DNA of 17,935 bases, from assembly GCA_023460175.1 (NCBI GenBank), contig JAEWRC010000056.1, positions 1-17,935 of the forward strand, given 5' to 3'. Below the pieces are notes generated by a model, which did not search any database, was not told the DNA's origin, and was given only the letters and a program-made list of their open reading frames with translations. Below, piece by piece: positions 13,434 through 17,935 of the stretch. Made by a program: the position numbers and the translations under genes. How positions within the stretch are numbered: position 1 is the first letter of the stretch; each line of letters opens with the position of its first letter. This stretch comes from Actinomycetes bacterium. GTDB lineage: Bacteria > Actinomycetota > Actinomycetes > Mycobacteriales > Mycobacteriaceae.

Positions 13434-13952
13434 GTGACACGCCCAACATTCTCTCGCGACGAGCTGGTCGCGGCGTTCGCGACGTTCGAACAGACGGTGG
13501 CCCGGGCCGGCGAGACCAAGGACTGGGACGCCTGGGTCGAGCACTACACCGACGACGTCGAGTACGTCGAGCACGCCGCCGGCACCATGCGCGGCAAGGA
13601 TCAGGTGCGCACCTGGATCCGGGCCACCATGTCGGTGTTCCCGGGCAGCTACATGACCGCGTTCCCGGCGCGTTGGACCGTGATCGACGAACCGACCGCC
13701 CGGGTGATCTGCGAGCTCGACAACCCGATGCGCGACCCGGGTGACGGCACGATCATCAGCGCCACGAACATCTCGATCGTCACCTACGCGGGCGACGGCA
13801 AGTGGTGCCGGCAGGAGGACGTCTACAACCCGCTGCGCTTCCTCAACGCCGCGTTGAAGTGGTGTCGCAAGGCCGAGGAACTCGGCACCCTCGACGAGGA
13901 GGCCGCCGCTTGGTACCGCAAGCACGGGCAGCCGGCGGGGGCCGCGTCATGA
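13434..13952 (+). CDS. NTF2-like / SnoaL-like protein (Rv0138-like)
   Basis: This 172-residue protein has an NTF2/SnoaL-type alpha+beta cone. An N-terminal helix (FATFEQTVARAGETKDW) is followed by WVEHYTDDVEYVEHAAGTMRG, the usual start of the SnoaL-like pocket, and the C-terminal half is rich in strands. Members are small enzymes such as ketosteroid-isomerase-like or polyketide-cyclase-like proteins, or ligand binders. Specificity cannot be assigned here. It starts at GTG 13434 just after the KstR-type operator, with AGGG upstream. It overlaps the SDR gene by 4 bp (ATGA), so the two should be made together. It occupies the place of Rv0138 in the M. tuberculosis block. Confidence 0.85.
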   Translation: MTRPTFSRDELVAAFATFEQTVARAGETKDWDAWVEHYTDDVEYVEHAAGTMRGKDQVRTWIRATMSVFPGSYMTAFPARWTVIDEPTARVICELDNPMRDPGDGTIISATNISIVTYAGDGKWCRQEDVYNPLRFLNAALKWCRKAEELGTLDEEAAAWYRKHGQPAGAAS

Positions 13953-14974
13953 CCGCGCCCACGCTGGTGATCGGCGGCAATGGCTTCCTGGGTTCGCACG
14001 TCGTCCGGCAACTGGTCGCCGACGGGGCCGACGTGCGCGTCACGGTGCGCGCCGGCGCCAACACCGCGGGCATCGACGACCTCGAGCTCACCCGGTTCGT
14101 CGGCGACATCTTCGACCTCGACCTGATCCGCGAGGCGATGACGGGCTGCGAGGTCGTGTACTACTGCGTGGTCGACGCGCGGGCATGGTTGCGCGACCCG
14201 TCGCCGCTGTTCCGCACCAACGTCGACGGCCTGCGCGGCGTGCTGGAGGTGGCCGCCGAACTCGCGGCCGCCGGCACGTTGAAGAAGTTCGTGTTCACCA
14301 GCAGCTACTCGACCGTCGGCCGCAAGAAGGGCCGCGTCGCCACCGAGGACGACGTGGTCGACCGGAGCAAGCTCACCGCCTACGTCCGGTCCCGGGTGCA
14401 GGCCGAGGACCTGGTGCTGCGCTACGCCCGCGAGCGCGGCGTACCCGCGGTGGCGATGTGCGTGTCCACCACCTACGGCGCCCGCGACCACGGCATGACC
14501 CCGCAGGGTGCGCTGGTGGCCGGCACGGTGTTCGAGAAGTTGCCGTTCGTGCTCGACAAGATCGCGCTGGAGGCCGTCGGCGTCGAGGACGCCGCGGTGG
14601 CCATGGTGGCGGCCGGCGAGCGGGGCCGGGTGGGCCAGCGCTACCTGATCTCCGAGAAGATGATCACCAACCGCGAGGTGATCCGGATCGCGGCCGAGGA
14701 GGCCGGGGTGGCCCCGCCGCGGCGCTCGGTGCCGGTGCCGCTGCTGTACGCGATGGGCGCGCTGGGCTCGGCACGGGCCCGGCTGACCGGCACCGATCAG
14801 CAGCTGATGTTGGAATCGGTGCGGCTCATGCGCGCCGAGGCCCCGGTCGACTGCACCAAGGCCCGCCGCGAACTGGACTGGACGCCGCGCCCCGTCGAGG
14901 AGTCGATCCGCGCGGCCGCCCGGTTCTGGGCGGATATGCGCTCGGCCCGCCGGAAGGCCCGCGCCGAGGGGTAA
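13949..14974 (+). CDS. NAD(P)-dependent epimerase/dehydratase, extended SDR (Rv0139-like)
   Basis: This 341-residue extended short-chain dehydrogenase has an N-terminal Rossmann nucleotide-binding motif GGNGFLG (9–15) and the FTSSYSTVG strand (116–124) carrying the catalytic Ser/Thr region. The usual YxxxK reads Y145-V-R-S-R149 here, so the catalytic lysine is replaced by arginine. The rest resembles epimerase or 3-beta-hydroxysteroid-dehydrogenase-like proteins. The start ATG 13949 overlaps the NTF2-like stop; a longer upstream frame lies inside that gene. The KstR-type operator ahead of the pair suggests a sterol or lipid substrate. The Lys-to-Arg change could lower or alter activity. A perfect hairpin follows the stop. 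It sits where Rv0139 does. Confidence 0.9.
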   Translation: MTAPTLVIGGNGFLGSHVVRQLVADGADVRVTVRAGANTAGIDDLELTRFVGDIFDLDLIREAMTGCEVVYYCVVDARAWLRDPSPLFRTNVDGLRGVLEVAAELAAAGTLKKFVFTSSYSTVGRKKGRVATEDDVVDRSKLTAYVRSRVQAEDLVLRYARERGVPAVAMCVSTTYGARDHGMTPQGALVAGTVFEKLPFVLDKIALEAVGVEDAAVAMVAAGERGRVGQRYLISEKMITNREVIRIAAEEAGVAPPRRSVPVPLLYAMGALGSARARLTGTDQQLMLESVRLMRAEAPVDCTKARRELDWTPRPVEESIRAAARFWADMRSARRKARAEG

Positions 14975-14978
14975 CTTG

Positions 14979-14998
14979 TTCGCGGGGCGGCCCGCGAA
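14979..14998. terminator. Hairpin terminator between convergent genes
   Basis: TTCGCGGG-gcgg-CCCGCGAA is a perfect 8-bp stem with a 4-nt loop, beginning 4 bp after the SDR stop and 34 bp beyond the stop of the convergent SRPBCC gene. It has no U-run, as is common for mycobacterial hairpins, and being symmetric it could serve both strands. Confidence 0.6.
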
Positions 14999-15032
14999 AC
15001 CGGTACAACGACCCGACTCTGGGCGAGCGAGA

Positions 15033-15500
15033 TCAGCGCTCGGCGCGCTCCTTGAGCCGAACCAGCGTGGCCTTGATGTGCTCGTTGTTGGCCGCCACCC
15101 GGTCGTGCACGCCGGTCGCATACCCGGCGATCTTGCGGAACCAGCCCGGCCGGTGATCCCAGGTGCTCTCGGTGACGCGGCAGCCGCCGTCGGCCGGGGT
15201 GATCTCGTAGCGCCAGTGCGCCACCGGGATCACCAGGCTGCGGACGTCGAAGGCAAACGCCTTGCCCGGTTGCGCCTCGGTGATGGTGCAGGTGGTGGTC
15301 CAGGACCGGTTGCCGTTGCGGTTGCTGCCCTTGAACACCGCGCCGGGCCGGGCCGAGTCGCCCTTGTGCCACTGCATCGCGATGGTCTCCGAGGCCAGTT
15401 CGGTCAGCGTGGCCAGGTCGGTGATCAGGCTGTAGACGGTGTCCGGGTCCGCACCGATGGTGATCTCGGCCGACGCCGTGGGCGCTGCTTGCTGGGTCAT
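15033..15500 (-). CDS. SRPBCC (polyketide cyclase/dehydrase-like) protein
   Basis: This 155-residue protein has the START/Bet v1 fold. An N-terminal strand (ASAEITIGADPDTVYSLITD) precedes the ligand-cavity helices, RYEITPADGGCRVTEST forms central strands and a long C-terminal helix (HDRVAANNEHIKATLVRLKE) closes the pocket. Mycobacteria have many such proteins, often binding lipids or small hydrophobic molecules; no ligand or catalytic residue can be named here. It starts at ATG 15500 with no Shine-Dalgarno, but TAGACT sits 6 nt upstream, so a leaderless transcript is likely. It faces the SDR gene across a hairpin. I do not recall it in the M. tuberculosis block, so it is probably a lineage-specific insertion. 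Confidence 0.87.
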   Translation of the reverse strand: MTQQAAPTASAEITIGADPDTVYSLITDLATLTELASETIAMQWHKGDSARPGAVFKGSNRNGNRSWTTTCTITEAQPGKAFAFDVRSLVIPVAHWRYEITPADGGCRVTESTWDHRPGWFRKIAGYATGVHDRVAANNEHIKATLVRLKERAER

Positions 15501-15506
15501 GGCGAA

Positions 15507-15512
15507 AGTCTA
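15507..15512 (-). promoter_or_regulatory. Leaderless −10 element of the SRPBCC gene
   Basis: On the minus strand TAGACT (TANNNT type) ends 6 nt before the ATG at 15500, so transcription would begin at or next to the A of the ATG. The absence of a ribosome-binding site supports this. Confidence 0.45.
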
Positions 15513-15547
15513 GGGAATGACCGGGGCGCGCAGGTGTTGCACTTCAC

Positions 15548-15922
15548 ATGCCCGAGCGTCCCGTCAATGAACCCACCGCCGAACACCCGATCACCGTCAC
15601 GCCCACCGCCGGGCGCGTGGTGGTGCGCGTCAACGGCGACGTCATCGCCGACACCACCGCGGCGCTGACGCTGCAGGAGTCGACCTATCCCGCGGTGCAG
15701 TACATCCCGCTGCGCGACGTCAACCGCGAGCGACTGCGCCGCACCGACACCAGCACCTACTGCCCGTACAAGGGCGAGGCGGGGTATTACAGCGTGATCG
15801 GCGCGCAGGTCGTCGAGGACGCGGTCTGGTTCTATGCGCAGCCGTATCCGGCGGTCGCGGCGATCGCCGACCACGTCGCCTTCTACCGGGACAAGGCCGA
15901 GGTCAGCATCACCGCGGAATAG
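15548..15922 (+). CDS. DUF427 protein (Rv0140-like)
   Basis: This 124-residue protein matches the DUF427 pattern throughout: VVVRVNGDVIADTTAALTLQE (about 24–44), YPAVQYIPLRDV (47–58), TSTYCPYKGEAGYYSV (68–83) and WFYAQPYP (94–101). The domain is small and beta-rich and common in actinobacteria; its biochemical role is not established as far as I know. The conserved CPYKG motif with one Cys is the most likely functional spot. It starts at ATG 15548, divergent from the SRPBCC gene, and its 3' end overlaps the convergent NTF2-like gene by 14 bp. It occupies the place of Rv0140. Confidence 0.92.
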   Translation: MPERPVNEPTAEHPITVTPTAGRVVVRVNGDVIADTTAALTLQESTYPAVQYIPLRDVNRERLRRTDTSTYCPYKGEAGYYSVIGAQVVEDAVWFYAQPYPAVAAIADHVAFYRDKAEVSITAE

Positions 15923-16316
15923 CGCCGAACACCTTCTCGAACGCCCGGGTGTCGCAGTACTCCCGCAGCGAGGTGATCAGGCCGTCGCGCATGTCGAAGA
16001 TGAACGCGACGGGACTGTCGTACCGCTCCCCAGCGCTGTTGGCGCCGTCGGCCTGGGCCTCGACGACGACGGTCTCGCCCTCGTTGATGCAGCGCAGCAG
16101 GTCGAAGTGCAACACCATGGTCTTGCGGGCGCGTGCGGTGATCTCGCGAAGCTCGGCCTTGGTCAGGGTGCGGCCCAGGGCGTTGCTCCAATAGGTGAAG
16201 TCGTCGCTGAGCAGGGCGAACCCCTCGTCGAGGTCGCCGTCGTCACTGAGCGTTTGCAGGAACATCCACGCCTGCTCGGCCTGCGGGTCGTCGAACGGCG
16301 TCGTCACGCCGCTCAT
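15909..16316 (-). CDS. NTF2-like / SnoaL-like protein (Rv0141c-like)
   Basis: This 135-residue protein has a SnoaL/NTF2-like pocket fold: an N-terminal helix followed by GFALLSDDFTYWSNALG, then strands ending in AFIFDMRDGLITSLREYCDT, the usual last strand pair (ketosteroid-isomerase-like proteins have the same layout). I chose ATG 16316. A TTG nine codons upstream is possible but has no better ribosome site. The substrate is unknown. It is convergent with DUF427 (14-bp overlap) and its 5' region abuts the divergent glycosylase gene, with only 38 bp between the starts, so the two probably share a compact divergent promoter. It matches Rv0141c in position and strand. Confidence 0.87.
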   Translation of the reverse strand: MSGVTTPFDDPQAEQAWMFLQTLSDDGDLDEGFALLSDDFTYWSNALGRTLTKAELREITARARKTMVLHFDLLRCINEGETVVVEAQADGANSAGERYDSPVAFIFDMRDGLITSLREYCDTRAFEKVFGAIPR

Positions 16317-16354
16317 CCTGTCCGTTGCCGTCGGCGTCGTCAACGGTAGCTACT

Positions 16355-17284
16355 GTGGCCGACATCGACACAGACGGTCTGACGCGCATCGTCACGTTCC
16401 CCGGACCGGTGCGCCCGGCAGCGACGCTGGCCCCGCACCGGCGCGGGCCGGCCGACCCGACCTACCAGGTGGGCGCCGACGGCGCGATCTGGCGGACCAG
16501 CCTGTTGACGACGGGCCCGGTGACCACCCGCCTGGAGCGCACCGGCGCCGCGGCGGTGCGCGCGCAGGCGTGGGGCGAGGGGGCCGCGGAGTTCCTCGCG
16601 GCGCTGCCCGCCTACCTCGGCGCCGACGACGACTGGTCGGACTTCCACCCGACGCACCCGACGGTGGCCCGCGCCGCGCGGCAGGCCTCGCACCTGCGGC
16701 TGGGCCGCACCGACCGGGTGCTGGAGGCGCTGATCCCGGCGGTGATCGAGCAGCGGGTGCCCGGCGTCGACGCGTTCCGGGCCTGGCGCACCCTGGTCGG
16801 CAAGTACGGCACCGCCGCGCCGGGTCCCGCTCCGACCCGGATGCGGGTCTTCCCCGCGCCCGAGGTCTGGGCGCGCATCCCGTCTTGGGAGTTTCACCGC
16901 GCCAACGTCGATCCCGGGCGGGCGCGCACCGTGGTGGCGTGCGCGCGGCGCGCGGACTCGCTCGAGCGGTTGGCGACAAGGCCGGCCGCGACCGCCCGCG
17001 CGGCGATGACCAGCCTGCCGGGCGTGGGTGTGTGGACGGCCGCCGAGGTGGCGCAGCGGGCGTTCGGCGACGCAGATGCGTTGTCGGTCGGCGATTATCA
17101 CATCTGCAAGATGATCGGCTGGACGTTGCTGGGCCATCCGGTGGACGACGACGGGATGGTCGAACTGCTGGAACCGATGCGGCCGCACCGGCATCGGGTG
17201 GTGCGCCTGTTACAGGTCAGCGGCCTGGCGTACGAACCGCGACGGGGCGCCCGTCTGCCTGTGCAGAACATCCGCGAACTTTAG
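16355..17284 (+). CDS. HhH-GPD DNA glycosylase, AlkA-like (Rv0142-like)
   Basis: This 309-residue protein belongs to the helix-hairpin-helix DNA glycosylase superfamily, in the 3-methyladenine (AlkA) group. An N-terminal beta-rich part (about 1–95) precedes a helical domain. The hairpin LPGVGVWTA is at 221–229 and is followed by SVGDYH, in which Asp247 sits where AlkA-type enzymes have their catalytic aspartate. EQRV before the hairpin matches the conserved 'QQ/EQRV' helix. The expected role is excision of alkylated bases in base-excision repair. GTG 16355 is preferred; the frame extends to TTG 16325 but without clear extra homology. It fills the Rv0142 position. Substrate range is unknown. 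Confidence 0.85.
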   Translation: MADIDTDGLTRIVTFPGPVRPAATLAPHRRGPADPTYQVGADGAIWRTSLLTTGPVTTRLERTGAAAVRAQAWGEGAAEFLAALPAYLGADDDWSDFHPTHPTVARAARQASHLRLGRTDRVLEALIPAVIEQRVPGVDAFRAWRTLVGKYGTAAPGPAPTRMRVFPAPEVWARIPSWEFHRANVDPGRARTVVACARRADSLERLATRPAATARAAMTSLPGVGVWTAAEVAQRAFGDADALSVGDYHICKMIGWTLLGHPVDDDGMVELLEPMRPHRHRVVRLLQVSGLAYEPRRGARLPVQNIREL

Positions 17285-17287
17285 AGT

Positions 17288-17313
17288 GGTTGACATCGGC
17301 GTCAGTGGGGTAT
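17288..17313 (+). promoter_or_regulatory. SigF-type promoter of dps
   Basis: GGTTG (17288–17292), 15 nt, then GGGTAT (17308–17313) fits the mycobacterial SigF pattern (GTTT/GGTT – N15–17 – GGGTA). Transcription would start near 17320, leaving a short leader with a strong AGGAGGAA ribosome site (17333–17340) before ATG 17343. M. smegmatis dps is reported to be driven by stress sigma factors, including SigF. An overlapping TTGACA (17290–17295) could also serve a housekeeping polymerase. Confidence 0.6.
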
Positions 17314-17342
17314 GCCGACAACCGACATTTTGAGGAGGAACG

Positions 17343-17891
17343 ATGCCCAGCAGCTACACCGTCCCCGGCCTTTCCGAGAAGGAGGCCGCACAGATTGCCG
17401 AGCGGCTGCAGCGTCAGCTCAGCGTCTACAACGACCTGCATCTGACGTTGAAGCATGTGCACTGGAATGTGGTGGGGCCGAACTTCATCGGTGTGCACGA
17501 GATGATCGACCCGCAGGTGACGCTCGTTCGTGGGTACGCCGACGAGGTCGCCGAACGCATTGCCACCCTCGGTTTTTCGCCGGAGGGCACGCCGGGCGCC
17601 ATCATCCGGGACCGCGACTGGGACGACTACTCGGTGAAGCGTGACACCGTGGCGGCGCACCTGGCGGCCCTGGATCTGGTCTACAACGGCGTGATCGAGG
17701 ACCTGCGCAAGGCCATCAGGGATGTCGAGGAGGCCGATCCGGTCACCCAGGACGTCCTGATCGGCCACTCCACCGAGCTCGAGAAGTTCCAGTGGTTCGT
17801 CCGCGCGCATCTCGAGAACGCCGGCGGCCAGCTGGCCCACGAGGGCTCCAAGACCGAGAAGGACGCCGCCAAGAAGGCCAAGTCCAAGTAG
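17343..17891 (+). CDS. dps: Dps, starvation/stationary-phase DNA-binding ferritin-like protein
   Basis: This 182-residue protein forms the dodecameric Dps shell that binds DNA and oxidises and stores iron, protecting DNA from peroxide. It is very like M. smegmatis Dps1 along its length. The ferroxidase residues lie at subunit interfaces: H40 in KHVHWNV and D67/E71 in YADEVAER. The C-terminal tail (about 170–182) is Lys-rich (KDAAKKAKSK), matching the mycobacterial C-terminal DNA-binding tail. It starts at ATG 17343 after AGGAGGAA, the strongest ribosome site in the window, and a SigF-like promoter lies just upstream. M. tuberculosis lacks Dps, so this gene points to an environmental species. 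Confidence 0.97.
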   Translation: MPSSYTVPGLSEKEAAQIAERLQRQLSVYNDLHLTLKHVHWNVVGPNFIGVHEMIDPQVTLVRGYADEVAERIATLGFSPEGTPGAIIRDRDWDDYSVKRDTVAAHLAALDLVYNGVIEDLRKAIRDVEEADPVTQDVLIGHSTELEKFQWFVRAHLENAGGQLAHEGSKTEKDAAKKAKSK

Positions 17892-17935
17892 CTGTCGGCC
17901 CGGGGGGGGGGCCCCCGAACACAGGGGGGGACCCC
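17892..17935. other. G/C homopolymer tail at window end (possible contig-end artefact)
   Basis: After the dps stop, the last 44 bases contain a run of ten G (17902–17911), five C, then seven G. A G10–C5 stretch could be what remains of the dps terminator hairpin. However, such runs are unlike the rest of the window and typical of low-quality sequence at a contig edge. I would not annotate function here. Confidence 0.5.

Noticed and set aside
1..17935. tRNA genes, insertion sequences, integrase/att sites or CRISPR repeats
   Set aside because: No cloverleaf, transposase or recombinase motif, or regularly spaced repeats seen on either strand.

Overview
The window is high-GC, densely packed DNA from an actinobacterium. 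It is almost certainly an environmental, rapidly growing mycobacterium (Mycolicibacterium type). Three things support this. From 8914 to 17284 the order tetR – cyp138 – msrA – NTF2-like – SDR – DUF427 – NTF2-like – HhH glycosylase matches what I remember of the M. tuberculosis Rv0135c–Rv0142 block. A Dps closely resembling M. smegmatis Dps1 follows it, and M. tuberculosis lacks this protein. GTG starts, ATGA/GTGA overlaps and candidate leaderless promoters are common throughout. I see no mobile element, tRNA, rRNA or CRISPR, and no gene-free stretch longer than about 210 bp.

Layout. (1) 2–940: an AbrB-family membrane protein cut by the window edge, convergent with a trehalose/glycogen debranching enzyme (treX/glgX, 942–3098, minus strand). 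(2) 3307–7000: a four-gene operon whose cistrons all overlap by 4 bp. It encodes a large membrane protein with a FixH/YtkA-like outer domain (broken by a one-base frameshift near 4335), a 57-residue single-span protein with an acidic tail, a cupredoxin-like lipoprotein and a second His-rich membrane protein. I recognise no characterised system here. It is the best candidate in the window for an undescribed one, probably in metal (copper?) handling or assembly of an envelope complex. (3) 7035–8927: an MFS exporter and a C39-like cysteine-peptidase-fold protein. (4) 8914–10957: a TetR regulator divergent from cytochrome P450 CYP138, with two matching GGTAC-N6-GTACC operators between them. (5) 10981–12922: a hotdog thioesterase, an ArsR–SRPBCC two-gene unit with twin TCAA(C/T)-N6-GTTGA operators, and msrA. 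(6) 12995–14974: a small exported protein, then an NTF2-like/SDR gene pair behind a perfect KstR-type operator. (7) 15033–17284: an SRPBCC protein, DUF427, an NTF2-like protein and an AlkA-like glycosylase. (8) 17343–17891: Dps behind a SigF-like promoter. The final 44 bases are G/C runs that look like contig-end noise.

How the genes may work together: the right half is a patchwork of small lipid, redox and stress units (P450, MsrA, Dps, glycosylase), each with its own local operator. The KstR-type site suggests that the NTF2-like/SDR pair belongs to sterol or lipid metabolism. The left operon looks like one membrane complex made as a coupled set.
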